Shown piece by piece: positions 47,199 through 56,482 of a stretch of DNA of 64,000 nt (position 1 is the first letter of the stretch; each line of letters opens with the position of its first letter). The DNA is from Clostridiales bacterium (GTDB taxonomy: Bacteria; Bacillota; Clostridia; Christensenellales; Aristaeellaceae), in NCBI GenBank assembly GCA_012729115.1, contig JAAYDR010000023.1, positions 1 to 64,000 on the forward strand. Reading direction: 5' to 3'. The notes below the pieces were generated by a model, which made no database searches, was not told the DNA's origin, and worked only from the letters and a program-made list of their open reading frames with translations. A program made the translations under genes and the position numbers.

Positions 47199-48248
47199 TC
47201 AAAGCTTGTTGACCAGTTCATACAGCTCTTTGTCAAAATGCTTTTGCATATTCAGCGCATCGGCGATGGGCATGCTGAATACCCGTCCATGGCGGACACC
47301 CACGGCCTGGTTGATCATGCCCCGGTTCAGGAGCCGCACGGCCATGTTGCCCGCTTCAAAGGCAAAGGCACTGTCGTAGGCGGTGGGAATGGCTCCCCGC
47401 TGGGTGTAGCCGATCACGGTGGCGCGAACCTCCACCCCTCCGCACTTGCGCTTGAGGATGCTGGCCAGACGTTCGGCAGTGATGGGTTCTCCTTCATAGA
47501 CTTTCTTTCCGTTTTCGTTGAGGAACTTGCGCCAGTCGAATTCCTTCATCTTGTGCCAGCAATGCTCGCCAATGACCAATGTGGCCCGGGTATTGCCTGC
47601 CGCAATCAGGCTGTTCAGCCGATCGGCCACCTCATCCACGTCCCATTCCATCTCGGGTACCACCACCATCTCGGCGCCGGTGGCAATGGCCGTACGCATG
47701 GCGATGTCTCCGGCATTGCGGCCCATCACCTGCACCACGGCAGGCCGGTCATGACTGCGGCTGGTAGCCCGTACGGAACGTACCGCATCCACACAAACGT
47801 TCACGGCAGTGTCATAGCCCAGGGTTGACTCGGTATAGCCCAGATCGTTGTCAATGGTTCCGGGAATGCAGATGCAAGGCATCCCAAGCTCGCTGAGGCG
47901 CAGCGCGCCTTGAAAGCTGCCGTCGCCGCCAATGACCACCAGGGCATCCACGTCGATCTTGCGCAGGTTTTGGAAGGCCTCCCTCTGGACCTCCGGCTTC
48001 TTGAATTCCTCGCAGCGGGCGGTGCGCAAAAAGGTGCCCCGCTGGTCGGCAATATCCAGCACCGTTTCCAGGTCCAACAGCGTGATATCGTCCTCCGGGT
48101 CGTCGCTCAAGCCCAGCAGGCCGTTATACCCCCGCTTGATTCCCATCAGCTGGATTCCATACATGGCAGCCGTGCGCGCTACGCTCACCACAGCCGCATT
48201 CATACCGGGACTGTCGCCGCCGCTGGTTAAGATGCCAATCTTCTTCAT
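47199..48248 (-). CDS. pfkA: 6-phosphofructokinase
   Basis: A 349-residue glycolytic enzyme that makes fructose 1,6-bisphosphate. Motifs are ILTSGGDSPGMNAAVVSVAR (ATP site), IGGDGSFQGALRL, the fructose-phosphate loop PGTIDNDLGYTESTLG with catalytic Asp, and MGRNAGDIAMRTAIATGAEM. GGDGS is the signature of ATP-dependent enzymes, while PPi-dependent enzymes usually have GGDDT. The ATG at 48248 follows GGAGAGAGG. A TATAAT at 48316-48311 is a likely -10 with a weak -35. Length is slightly above the 320 of typical bacterial PfkA, from an insertion in the C-terminal half (HKMKEFDWRKFLNENGKKVY). Confidence 0.95.
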   Translation of the reverse strand: MKKIGILTSGGDSPGMNAAVVSVARTAAMYGIQLMGIKRGYNGLLGLSDDPEDDITLLDLETVLDIADQRGTFLRTARCEEFKKPEVQREAFQNLRKIDVDALVVIGGDGSFQGALRLSELGMPCICIPGTIDNDLGYTESTLGYDTAVNVCVDAVRSVRATSRSHDRPAVVQVMGRNAGDIAMRTAIATGAEMVVVPEMEWDVDEVADRLNSLIAAGNTRATLVIGEHCWHKMKEFDWRKFLNENGKKVYEGEPITAERLASILKRKCGGVEVRATVIGYTQRGAIPTAYDSAFAFEAGNMAVRLLNRGMINQAVGVRHGRVFSMPIADALNMQKHFDKELYELVNKL

Positions 48249-48321
48249 AATCCTCTCTCCTTCATCCTCAAGGCAGGCTCGCACCGCGACACAGGTGGAT
48301 GATCGCCCACATTATAGTATA

Positions 48322-49323
48322 TCAAGGAGAGAGGGGAAAGCGCAAGTCCTCCTCCCCAGGGGAGTCCTCCCCCGCCTGCTCCGCTTTCTTCCCGTGAACC
48401 GTTTCCCCTGCTCCCATGGGAGGCAGGGCGTAGGCATAGCTCTCATCCACACCGCCCACATGTTTCAGATAGGCAGTGGGGCTTAACCCCACCACCTGCT
48501 TAAACTGCTTGCTGAAATGGTAGGGGTCCGGCATGCCCACTTCCATCCCCGTCTGTTTAACATTCATGCCGCCCCGAAGCAAAGTTTTGGCGCGCTCCAT
48601 TTTCAGAAACTGCAGGTATCCCAGGGGCGGGATGTCCAGCTCCGAAGAAAAGCGTTTGCGAAAGGTCTCCACAGGCATCCGGCTGATCGCCGCCATTTCC
48701 GCCAGGGAAAAGGAATCCTTGTAATGGTTCGCCCTGAGGGTATCCACTACCCGTGCGATTTCGTGACTGAGGGTGACTGAGGTGGCGATACTCTGGCCGC
48801 AGTGGGCCGCGATGATTCCCCAAAGCAGCTGGGCCAACTGAAAGCTGGCATCCCCCGTGCCGGAATGGCGCACCAGTACCTGCACGATCTGGCGTGTCAG
48901 AAGCACCTGGGTGGGCAGCATGCCCTGCCGGGCGGGTAAAGAACTGAGGGCGTTCATCTGCCTGAGAAATCCCTGGGTTAAGGGGCCTTGCAGAGAAAAC
49001 CATAAAAGCCTCGCGTCTTTGGCTTCTTCTAAAATGCAATCTCCCTTTTGGGGCGGAATCACCAGGCAATCCCCCTTTTTCATGAGGATCCGCTCTTCGC
49101 CAAAACGGAATACCAGGCTATCCTCATCTACGATGAGCCATTGGTAGTAGGGGGATACACTGAGCTGATAGCGCTCCTGCAGGAGGATCGCACTCCCTGC
49201 GCTGTGAATCCAAATACCGCTTTGCTGTACCAGGGGGTTGGGAACATGGACCCCCTCCACAAAAACACCGAGTTCTTCATCGGACGAATTGGAGGGAAGG
49301 GACATAAATATCGTGCTGGGCAT
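48322..49323 (-). CDS. AraC family transcriptional regulator
   Basis: A 333-residue regulator. The N-terminal cupin-type sensor domain (about residues 20-110; ILMKKGDCLVIPPQKGDCIL) is joined to a C-terminal double helix-turn-helix (residues 200-300; SFSLAEMAAISRMPVETFRK, then MNVKQTGMEVGMPDPYHFSK, then GLSPTAYLK). The last 35 residues are a charged, proline-rich tail not typical of the family. The ATG at 49323 follows AAAGGAACGGAG. It lies 73 bases upstream of pfkA on the same strand, but pfkA has a -10 of its own. The inducer is unknown. Confidence 0.88.
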   Translation of the reverse strand: MPSTIFMSLPSNSSDEELGVFVEGVHVPNPLVQQSGIWIHSAGSAILLQERYQLSVSPYYQWLIVDEDSLVFRFGEERILMKKGDCLVIPPQKGDCILEEAKDARLLWFSLQGPLTQGFLRQMNALSSLPARQGMLPTQVLLTRQIVQVLVRHSGTGDASFQLAQLLWGIIAAHCGQSIATSVTLSHEIARVVDTLRANHYKDSFSLAEMAAISRMPVETFRKRFSSELDIPPLGYLQFLKMERAKTLLRGGMNVKQTGMEVGMPDPYHFSKQFKQVVGLSPTAYLKHVGGVDESYAYALPPMGAGETVHGKKAEQAGEDSPGEEDLRFPLSP

Positions 49324-49506
49324 GCTCCGTTCCTTTCTGTTGCCTTGCATGAAAACCACAGGATACAAGAATACAATCCTGCAGAAATCTCAAGGATTAT
49401 TGTAATGCTCGGAAAAGAGCCTTGTCAAGAGATTGCTGCCGAAAATTATCCGTTTTTCTCCCAAACTATACAACTTGCTTGTTCCGTTTTCATGCACGCC
49501 TGAAAG

Positions 49507-50355
49507 TCACTCTTGCATACGTACCCAGGCCAGCGCCAACACTCCCTGTCCGGTATGGGTACCCACAATGGGGCCAATGCCCACCTCCCGCACATCTTCC
49601 CCCAGCAGGTTCTTTTTTTCCAATGCTTCCCGCAGGGCTGTCAGATCCATAGGCGCCATGGCAGAGGCGATATGAACCGGATAATCGGGGTCCCTTGGCT
49701 GTGAAAGAAGCTGCTTGGCAAACCACTCGTGGCTTCTGCGCCTCCCCCGGGTCAGGCCATCCTGCTCCAGCTTTCCTCTGACCAGGCGAATCATGGGCCG
49801 GAGGTTTAGCGTCGTGCCCAATCGTGCCGTGGTCACCGAAAGGCGGCCGCCCATGACCAGATGCTTCAGGTTTTGGACCTGGCCCACCAGGGAGATGCGC
49901 TCCCTAAGGGCGCTGATCCGGGACAAAATCTCTTCCACCGGCATATCGCAGTCCCGCATGCGTACGGCCTGCCAGATCAGAATCTGCTGCCCCAGGGAAG
50001 CGTTCAGGGAGTCCACCAAAAAAATACGGGAAGCGTCCTTTTGCATATCCCGTGCAATGGTCGCGCTCTGAAAGGTGCCCGAGAGTCTGCTGCTGCCCGT
50101 GATGCACAGCACATCATCGCCCTTTGCCAGCGCATCCCTGAAGGCCTGGTCAAAGGCCTCCGGCGTCACCTGGCTGGTCTTGGGCAAAACCTTTGCACTG
50201 GACAACTTGAGATAGAATTCATCGGTGGTGAGGTCCACCCCGTCCGCAAAGCTCTCCTCCCCAAAGAGCACATGCTGGGGAAGAACCACCACGCCTTCCC
50301 GGCGGGCTTCCTCCTGCCGGATATCACTCATGCTGTCGGTAACGATTTGGATCAT
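49507..50355 (-). CDS. DegV family fatty-acid-binding protein
   Basis: A 282-residue protein of the DegV fold. The N-terminus IQIVTDSMSDI, TSQVTPEAFDQAFRDALAKG, LCITGSSRLSGTFQSATIAR, and GGRLSVTTARLGTTLNLRPM are family motifs. The latter two line the fatty-acid pocket in FakB proteins, which present fatty acids to the kinase FakA. No FakA-like gene is in the window. It is translationally coupled to the MarR gene (four-base overlap), suggesting that the regulator controls its own fatty-acid carrier. Confidence 0.9.
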   Translation of the reverse strand: MIQIVTDSMSDIRQEEARREGVVVLPQHVLFGEESFADGVDLTTDEFYLKLSSAKVLPKTSQVTPEAFDQAFRDALAKGDDVLCITGSSRLSGTFQSATIARDMQKDASRIFLVDSLNASLGQQILIWQAVRMRDCDMPVEEILSRISALRERISLVGQVQNLKHLVMGGRLSVTTARLGTTLNLRPMIRLVRGKLEQDGLTRGRRRSHEWFAKQLLSQPRDPDYPVHIASAMAPMDLTALREALEKKNLLGEDVREVGIGPIVGTHTGQGVLALAWVRMQE

Positions 50356-50795
50356 GAATGTTCTAGCTCCTTTTGCGTAAAATAACGATCCACGCTGTCC
50401 AGCGCTTTTAACAGAATGGTCAGTTCCTGATCGCTGATCAGCCCCATGACCGCCTCCACCATCTCCTGATGAAAGGCTTTGTGTTTGTCCTGAATTTTTA
50501 GTGCCTTCTCCGTCGGACGTATATAGATCACCCGCTTGTCCTCCCGCCCCTGTTCCCGAAGCAGATACCCTTTGCGCTGGAGGGTTGTCACAGCTACGGA
50601 CAGGGAACCGGGGGTTACGTGGAGCTGCCTGGCAAGCACGGTCATGCGCGGCTCACTGGCCTCGCACACCGCTTCGATGACATGAACCTCCCGGATACTC
50701 AGACCGGGGACGCTGAGGGTGCTTTCCTCAATGCGCAGGATGTCGTTGAACAGGGTCACCAGCATCTGGTTAAGTGTGGCATGAGCGGATTGCAT
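50352..50795 (-). CDS. MarR family transcriptional regulator
   Basis: A 147-residue winged-helix regulator with helices MTVLARQLHVTPGSLSVAVT (recognition helix region, about residues 55-75) and the wing LLREQGREDKRVIYIRPTEK. The ATG at 50795 follows GAAAGGAGG. Its promoter (50880-50908) is a perfect consensus, and two palindromes lie between the predicted start and the gene, so autorepression is likely. The DegV partner suggests a link to fatty-acid metabolism, as with FabT. Confidence 0.9.
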   Translation of the reverse strand: MQSAHATLNQMLVTLFNDILRIEESTLSVPGLSIREVHVIEAVCEASEPRMTVLARQLHVTPGSLSVAVTTLQRKGYLLREQGREDKRVIYIRPTEKALKIQDKHKAFHQEMVEAVMGLISDQELTILLKALDSVDRYFTQKELEHS

Positions 50796-50813
50796 AACGG
50801 CCTCCTTTCAATA

Positions 50814-50832
50814 TTGTTTGAAATTCAAACAA
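50814..50832. promoter_or_regulatory. Operator O1 of the marR-degV operon
   Basis: TTGTTTGAA-A-TTCAAACAA is a perfect 19-base palindrome, about 40-60 bases downstream of the predicted start. TTCAAACAAAC at 50824-50834 recurs at 50868-50878 in O2. Confidence 0.7.
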
Positions 50833-50844
50833 ACAGAACATGAA

Positions 50845-50872
50845 TTTGAACATCAATACTTCGATGTTCAAA
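50845..50872. promoter_or_regulatory. Operator O2 of the marR-degV operon
   Basis: TTTGAACATC and GATGTTCAAA are perfect 10-base arms around an 8-base centre. The site begins at the predicted transcription start (about 50873), an ideal place for a repressor. It shares the TTTGAA/TTCAAA core with O1. Confidence 0.7.
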
Positions 50873-50879
50873 CAAACGG

Positions 50880-50908
50880 ATTATAGCATCGGTCCCCTTC
50901 CCTGTCAA
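50880..50908 (-). promoter_or_regulatory. Consensus promoter of the marR-degV operon
   Basis: Minus-strand TTGACA (50908-50903), 17 bases, TATAAT (50885-50880), both perfect. Confidence 0.85.
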
Positions 50909-51039
50909 GCCGGAAAACGCATCCGGCGACAGGCGGTTAATATACGGAAAATAAAGGGTTTGAAGCATTTTCCAACATACCGCAAGGCATTTTCGCAAAC
51001 GCTTGCCCTAGATAATTCTGAGGAAACGAGGCAGCAGAC

Positions 51040-52338
51040 ATGCATCATAAAAGCCGGCATCCCCATAACGGACGCGTTCGGAGAACCATTGGCATCCTAT
51101 TGAGCGCGTTGGTGGTGCTGGGTTATCTCTCCCCCCCCGCCATGTTTCTGCGGGAGCTTCCCCCCTCCATCACCCTGGCCCTGGGCCAGGAGGCGTTGGT
51201 AAACGGCGGCTTTCCTCTCTCCGTATCCGTCAAAGAGGGGGACGTCCAGGCCCTCAGTTCCCTGGATGAGCAGCTGGGAGGCGTGCGCCTGAAAGCCGGA
51301 AGCCAGGGCAAGAGCACAGCCACCATCAACCTTTTTGGCCTGCTGCCTCTCAAGGATTTGGAGATCGACGTCCAGGATGACCTTTGGCTCTACCCTGGCG
51401 GTCAGGCTGTGGGAGTGGCCCTGTACACCCAGGGCGTGCTGGTGGTGGGTACCAGCGACCTGTCCGGTGTGGAGGGGCAGAGCCCGGCGCGCCTGGCGGG
51501 ACTCAAGGCCGGAGATCTGATCACCCAGATCAATGGGGAGACCCTACAGGGAACCGCCCAGCTTCAAAACATTGTGGCTTCCTCAGGCGAGAAAGCCCTG
51601 CCCCTCACCGTGAAACGGGGGGATTCCCTGCTTACCCTCACCCTCTCCCCCAAGCGGGACCGGCAGTCCGGCCTGTACCGCATCGGGGCCTGGGTTCGGG
51701 ACAGCACTGCCGGGGTGGGCACTCTCTCTTTCTATGGGAAGGTTCAGCGCCAGGATGAGCCGGCACCTCAGGGAATCACCTACGGTGCTTTGGGCCACGC
51801 CATCACGGACAGCGACACCCAGCAAATTCTCACCGTCGGCCGGGGAGAAATTATGCTGGCGGACGTGGTAGACGTGCGCAAAGGCAAACGGGGCGTACCC
51901 GGCGAACTGAAGGGGTCCTTCCTGCGGGAGCATCGGGTGCTGGGCAACATCGCCCTGAACAACACCTTCGGCATCTATGGCCCTCTCACCGCTCCTCCAC
52001 CGCATCCCCTCTATCCCGACGGCCTGCCCATCGGCCGAAAGGATGCGGTTCACACGGGGCCCGCCACCATTTTAAGCACAGTGGACGCTGAGGGCATGAA
52101 GGAATATGACGTGGAAATCGTCGAAGTGAACCGGCAGACCACCCCCACCCCCCGCAGCATGGTGTTGAAAGTCACCGACCCCGAGCTTCTGGAAAAGACA
52201 GGGGGCATTATCCAGGGCATGAGCGGCAGCCCCATCATCCAGGATGGCCGGCTCATCGGCGCAGTTACCCACGTTTATGTGAACGATCCCACCATGGGCT
52301 ACGGGCTGTTTATCGAATGGATGCTGGCACAAAAGTAA
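51040..52338 (+). CDS. spoIVB: Stage IV sporulation protein B, S55 family serine protease
   Basis: A 432-residue secreted protease made in the forespore. It signals across the membrane to activate pro-sigma-K processing. It has an N-terminal membrane anchor (TIGILLSALVVLGYLS), a PDZ domain (about 130-200; SPARLAGLKAGDLITQINGE) and the S55 peptidase domain, with the family segment IGAWVRDSTAGVGTLSFYG. His253 in GALGHAITD and Ser397 in QGMSGSPI are the expected catalytic residues. It is a strong sign of endospore formation. The usual downstream neighbour spo0A is absent; a converging ABC adaptor gene follows instead. Confidence 0.93.
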   Translation: MHHKSRHPHNGRVRRTIGILLSALVVLGYLSPPAMFLRELPPSITLALGQEALVNGGFPLSVSVKEGDVQALSSLDEQLGGVRLKAGSQGKSTATINLFGLLPLKDLEIDVQDDLWLYPGGQAVGVALYTQGVLVVGTSDLSGVEGQSPARLAGLKAGDLITQINGETLQGTAQLQNIVASSGEKALPLTVKRGDSLLTLTLSPKRDRQSGLYRIGAWVRDSTAGVGTLSFYGKVQRQDEPAPQGITYGALGHAITDSDTQQILTVGRGEIMLADVVDVRKGKRGVPGELKGSFLREHRVLGNIALNNTFGIYGPLTAPPPHPLYPDGLPIGRKDAVHTGPATILSTVDAEGMKEYDVEIVEVNRQTTPTPRSMVLKVTDPELLEKTGGIIQGMSGSPIIQDGRLIGAVTHVYVNDPTMGYGLFIEWMLAQK

Positions 52339-52356
52339 CGGGGAGGAAGAGGACCC

Positions 52357-53439
52357 CTAGTTCAGCTCCACAGTCGCGTGCATCCCAATCCAGACTCCTT
52401 TGGGTGCTTCAAAGTCAAAATAGACCGCAAAGCGGCTGATGTCCTCCTCAGAACCCAGGAGCGAGATGGATGCCACCACGGCCGGGATTGGCGGAAGGCC
52501 CAGCTCCTCAAAGCGGACGTTCACCCTGTCCCCCTGGGCCAGGCTTCCAACATCCCCTTCCTCCACACGGCCCAGAAGTTGATATTGGCCGGCCGGGTAA
52601 GCGGTTATGAGGGTTTGGTCCTTTTGTACGGAAGCGCCCTGGGACACCAGAACCTGGTGGACGATCAGGTCTGCAGGGGCTATCAGGCGGGTGGTGCCGG
52701 GAGAATAGCGGCGCTCCGCCTCCAGCGCGTCCGGTACATAGGTAAAGAGCAGGTCTCCGGGCTTCACCGGATCCCCGGGCTTTACCGCAATGGAAAGAAT
52801 GGTGCCGCTGGCACTGGCCAGGGCGGGAGCCACCGCGCTTAAATCGCCCCGGGCCAGCCGGTACTTGTCCTCATAGGACGGGTCACGGTAAATCTTCACC
52901 CTTTCGGTAAAGACCAGGTCCCCGCCCATTACCGCAACGGTAAAGTTGGGACCGCTTACACTGGTGATGAGGCCCTGGGCGCTGTGCTTTTCATTGACGG
53001 AAAGCAGATAGACCGGGGTGCCCACCAAAAGGGTGCGATTGGCGACAGAATTGTAACCGGTATAATAGTTTGCATGGATCTCATAGCGGTTGGCATGCTC
53101 AATGGCAATCACCGAGCCAAAGCGTGCAGCCGCGCCGTCAGCGCTGTCCCCAGGCTGGGCGTATACCGCGGCTACGGTACCTTCCACGTCCGCATAAACG
53201 CTCTTGGGCTGGATATCCAGCAGGGTGGCGCCTGCAGGCACCGCTTCCCCCTCCCGCAGGAGATGGGGAAGCAGGTTTCCGCTGACTGGAGCCTTTAGCG
53301 CCCATTCCTCTTTTGCGATCACCTGGGCGCTGATGATGATGTCCTTTCCAGCCGTTTGGGCATAAGCGGGCATCCAGGGAGCCAGGCACAGGAAAAGGGC
53401 AAGGCAGAAGGCCCACAGGCCGAAGATTGCTTTTTTCAT
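52357..53439 (-). CDS. Secreted efflux adaptor-like protein (biotinyl-lipoyl/HlyD type), locus A
   Basis: A 360-residue protein with a signal peptide (GLWAFCLALFLCLAPWMPAYA) and no retained membrane helix. Two hairpin lipoyl-like motifs are seen: the first around KAPVSGNLLPHLLREGEAVP, the second around ASGTILSIAVKPGDPVKPGD. A further domain resembles the beta barrel of HlyD/MacA adaptors (ARLIAPADLIVHQ region, then GRVEEGDVGSLAQGDRVNVR). It has the same layout and length as the protein at 60170-61234. It follows the MacB-like permease by 46 bases and should work with it. Confidence 0.75.
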   Translation of the reverse strand: MKKAIFGLWAFCLALFLCLAPWMPAYAQTAGKDIIISAQVIAKEEWALKAPVSGNLLPHLLREGEAVPAGATLLDIQPKSVYADVEGTVAAVYAQPGDSADGAAARFGSVIAIEHANRYEIHANYYTGYNSVANRTLLVGTPVYLLSVNEKHSAQGLITSVSGPNFTVAVMGGDLVFTERVKIYRDPSYEDKYRLARGDLSAVAPALASASGTILSIAVKPGDPVKPGDLLFTYVPDALEAERRYSPGTTRLIAPADLIVHQVLVSQGASVQKDQTLITAYPAGQYQLLGRVEEGDVGSLAQGDRVNVRFEELGLPPIPAVVASISLLGSEEDISRFAVYFDFEAPKGVWIGMHATVELN

Positions 53440-53485
53440 TTAAGTTTCCTCCTTTGGAATCGGGTATGCAGCGGGGCTGTAAGCA

Positions 53486-54676
53486 TCAGTTGCTGCGCAG
53501 GGCGTCGATAGGGTTCAGGTTGCTGGCCTTTCGGGCAGGTGCCCATCCGAAGATGATTCCCACCGCCAGGGAGAAACCCACCCCCAGGCCGATGGCGGAG
53601 GGAGAGAGCACAAAGGTAATGTCCATCAAACCGGCCAGAAGCATGCTGATGGCCACGCCCAAAATCATCCCGATGGCCCCGCCCAGCAGGGAGAGCAAAA
53701 TGCTTTCAAATAGAAACTGGACCTGTATGCTGCGGGGGCGGGCCCCCAGGGCTTTGCGAAGGCCAATCTCGCTGGTGCGTTCGGTGACGCTCACCAGCAT
53801 CATGTTCATGATGCCGATACCGCCCACCAGAAGGGCGATGCTGGCGATGCCCGTCAGCAGGCTGGTCATCAGGCCCATTAGGGTATTCATCACGTCCAAC
53901 AGGCTCTCCATGTTAATCACACGATAGCTGTCTTCCTTGTAATTGAAGGCACGGTCCAGAGCCGCCTCCAACTCCTCCACGGTGTCCTGCGTGATGTTGC
54001 TGTCCTTGAGGTATACATCCAGGGAGGTGATGTCCTTCAGCCCCAGCAAGCGCATGTAGGTGGTGTAGGGGAGGATGACCTTCCCATCGTCTCCGCCGCC
54101 GCCCATCTGTGCCAGCACGCTGGTATCGCCCTCATCACTGAGCAGGCCCACAATCCTCAAGCGCACGCCGTTCACCACAAGCTGCTGATCCAGGGGGTCC
54201 TGGCCGGAAAACAAGGCCTCCGCCAGGTTGCTGTCAATGATGCAGACCCGGCTTTTCTGCTCCTGATCGATGGGCAAAAGGGGGCGGCCCCTTTTCATGG
54301 TGTCGGCTTCCCGCCGGAAATGGGCAAAGCCTTTGCCCTCGATGGTTACATCCTCCTGCAGGGTGCCGCCGTAGACCACACTGAGTGTGGTGGAAAAGCT
54401 GGGAGAGGTACCGGACACATTATCCAGCTTTTCAATGGTTGCCAGATCCTTTTCCGAAAGTCCCACTTTCAGGGGTGTCCCCGAAACGGAGACGGTTACC
54501 ATGCCCGTTCCCAGGCTCTCAAACTGGGTGGTCATTTCGTTTTGGGCGCTTTGCATCACGGTAATCAAAGTGATGATCGCCATGACGCCAATGATAATGC
54601 CCAATATGGTGAGGAAGGAGCGCATCTTGTTGCCCAGAATGTTGGCGATGGACATGCGCAGGCTTTCCCTAAGCAT
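53486..54676 (-). CDS. MacB-like ABC transporter permease (FtsX family)
   Basis: A 396-residue permease with one N-terminal membrane helix (MRSFLTILGIIIGVMAIITL), an extracytoplasmic MacB core domain of about 210 residues, and three C-terminal helices of the FtsX domain (IASIALLVGGIGIMNMMLVS; LRKALGARPRSIQ coupling segment). This four-helix layout is that of MacB/LolCE mechanotransmitters, which move peptides, lipids or lipoproteins outward. Its start overlaps the ATPase gene by eight bases. The operon order is adaptor (55390), ATPase, permease, second adaptor (52357). Confidence 0.9.
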   Translation of the reverse strand: MLRESLRMSIANILGNKMRSFLTILGIIIGVMAIITLITVMQSAQNEMTTQFESLGTGMVTVSVSGTPLKVGLSEKDLATIEKLDNVSGTSPSFSTTLSVVYGGTLQEDVTIEGKGFAHFRREADTMKRGRPLLPIDQEQKSRVCIIDSNLAEALFSGQDPLDQQLVVNGVRLRIVGLLSDEGDTSVLAQMGGGGDDGKVILPYTTYMRLLGLKDITSLDVYLKDSNITQDTVEELEAALDRAFNYKEDSYRVINMESLLDVMNTLMGLMTSLLTGIASIALLVGGIGIMNMMLVSVTERTSEIGLRKALGARPRSIQVQFLFESILLSLLGGAIGMILGVAISMLLAGLMDITFVLSPSAIGLGVGFSLAVGIIFGWAPARKASNLNPIDALRSN

Positions 54677-55376
54677 CCTCCATCCCCCCTTCGCTGAGCC
54701 TTCCGTCCAGGATGGTCACAACCCGGGAGGCATTTTGGGCAATGCTCCGGTCATGGGTGATCATGATGATGGTACGGCCTTCAGCATTCAGCTCCCGAAA
54801 CAGGCCCATCACCTGCTTTCCCGTAGCCTGATCCAGTGCCCCGGTCGGCTCGTCCGCCAGCAAAATGGTGGGGTTGGTTGCCAAAGCCCGCGCAATCGCT
54901 ACCCGCTGCTGCTGGCCACCGGAGAGCTGGTTGGGGAGATGGTACAGTTTTTCTGTCAGGCCGACCCGGTTCAGCATTTCCTCCGCCCGAATCCAACGTT
55001 TGTGCGGGGACATGCCGGCATAGACCAGGGGAAGCTCCACATTGCCCAGGGCATTCAGCCTGGGCAGAAGCTGAAAGGACTGAAACACGAAGCCAATCTC
55101 CTTGTTGCGGATGGCGGCCAGCTCGTTGGGTTCCAGATCCTGGATGCGGCGGCCGTGAAGAATGTACTCTCCGGAGGTCGCAGTATCCAGACAGCCAATG
55201 ATGTTCATCAGGGTGCTTTTTCCCGAGCCGCTGGGGCCCAGCACGCTAATAAACTCTCCCTCCTGGATGGAGAGACAGACATCCCGCAGCACGGGCTGCC
55301 ATTCGTCCCCCATCCAGTAAGCCTTGCAGATGTCGGTCATCTCAAAATACGGACGCCCGGAGGATGTATCTTGCAT
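54669..55376 (-). CDS. MacB/LolD-like ABC transporter ATP-binding protein, locus A
   Basis: A 235-residue ATPase with Walker [19 protein letters not shown], the Q-loop region [20 protein letters not shown], signature [15 protein letters not shown], Walker [13 protein letters not shown] and the switch His in [11 protein letters not shown]. These match the MacB/LolD/FtsE class. The ATG at 55376 has GGGGGAGAG upstream. It lies 13 bases after the first adaptor gene and overlaps the permease gene. Confidence 0.93.
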   Translation of the reverse strand: MQDTSSGRPYFEMTDICKAYWMGDEWQPVLRDVCLSIQEGEFISVLGPSGSGKSTLMNIIGCLDTATSGEYILHGRRIQDLEPNELAAIRNKEIGFVFQSFQLLPRLNALGNVELPLVYAGMSPHKRWIRAEEMLNRVGLTEKLYHLPNQLSGGQQQRVAIARALATNPTILLADEPTGALDQATGKQVMGLFRELNAEGRTIIMITHDRSIAQNASRVVTILDGRLSEGGMEDA

Positions 55377-55389
55377 TGTCTCTCCCCCG

Positions 55390-56331
55390 TCAGTCGCCCA
55401 TGGCGGCTTCCATGTCATCCCGGTCCTGGCGCATCTGTTTCATGGACTGCCGGGAGCCGCCCATCATAAAGAACCGGCTTACATCCGTGTCCAGATAGTA
55501 GACCGCCTGCCCCTGGGAAAGGCCGCTTACAATTTCCACGTTCTGACCGTCTGAGATCCCGGTCTCCACGTACTGAACACTCATGCTGCCCTCCGGGGTT
55601 TTGATCAGCACATAGGGTTTGTTATACTCATCGTAGGCCAGGGCCTTCACGCTGATGCTGGCACAGCCCTTGGCCTCCTTATGAAGCATGTTGACCTCCA
55701 CGCTCATACCCGAACGGATATTGTCTGTGGCATCGATCTGCAGCTTCACCTCATAGAAGCTGACGCCGCCCTGGGTGGTGGCATCCCTGGCGATTTCGCG
55801 AACCACCCCGGTGACCGTCTCATCCAGGGCATTCAGATACACCGTGCCCTGCTTGCCCAAAGCCAGGGCTCCGATGTCATACTCATCCACGTCCACGCTG
55901 ATTTCCAGGGAATCGTAGTCCACAATCCGCGCGATCTGGGAGCCTGCCTGAAGCTGGTCCTCCGGGTCTACGAACAGCTCGTCAATGGTGCCGCTTACCA
56001 CAGCCGCCACCCGGGTCCCATCCGTACCCCGAAGCAGGGGTTGGCCTTCTGTGACCTTATCCCCCTCCTTTACGTACAACTCCTTGATCTTGACAGGCTC
56101 CTTTGCGGTCTGCACCTTATCGGTGACAGGTGTCAAATTTCCAAAAAAGCTATAGTACGTAGCGATATCCCGGATTTTGACGATGTCCTGCTCATACAGC
56201 TGCGCAGCCTGCCGGTTCATCCGGACCATCCCGTAGGCTGCCACAGCGACAATCAGCATCAGCACAATCCGGGGCCATTTTTTTCTGTGTTTCTTTTTTG
56301 GACCGGGGACAGGTTGATTTTTCTGAGGCAT
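55390..56331 (-). CDS. MacA/HlyD-like efflux adaptor, first gene of locus A
   Basis: A 313-residue membrane-fusion protein with a basic cytoplasmic start (KKKHRKKWPR), one membrane helix (IVLMLIVAVAAYGMV), a lipoyl-like domain (IKELYVKEGDKVTEGQPLLR), a short linker instead of a long coiled coil, and beta-barrel domains (SLEISVDVDEYDIGALALGK). In Gram-positive bacteria such proteins assist MacB-type exporters. The ATG at 56331 is supported by AAAGGA. It starts the four-gene operon. Confidence 0.88.
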   Translation of the reverse strand: MPQKNQPVPGPKKKHRKKWPRIVLMLIVAVAAYGMVRMNRQAAQLYEQDIVKIRDIATYYSFFGNLTPVTDKVQTAKEPVKIKELYVKEGDKVTEGQPLLRGTDGTRVAAVVSGTIDELFVDPEDQLQAGSQIARIVDYDSLEISVDVDEYDIGALALGKQGTVYLNALDETVTGVVREIARDATTQGGVSFYEVKLQIDATDNIRSGMSVEVNMLHKEAKGCASISVKALAYDEYNKPYVLIKTPEGSMSVQYVETGISDGQNVEIVSGLSQGQAVYYLDTDVSRFFMMGGSRQSMKQMRQDRDDMEAAMGD

Positions 56332-56482
56332 GAAAGAAATCCTTTCTTGGGCTGAGGACGGTATCCCTTCCTGTTCAGCCGGCGCGGTCAGGCCGCGATG
56401 GATGAAGTATAAATCGACTAACATTCTTTGTAAAGGGAAAGCGGCCCCCATCAGGACCATTGGGAACGGTTTTACAGTGCGT

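Noticed and set aside
52339-52357. Terminator between spoIVB and the adaptor gene
   Set aside because: Only a 4-bp GGGG/CCCC stem without a T-run.
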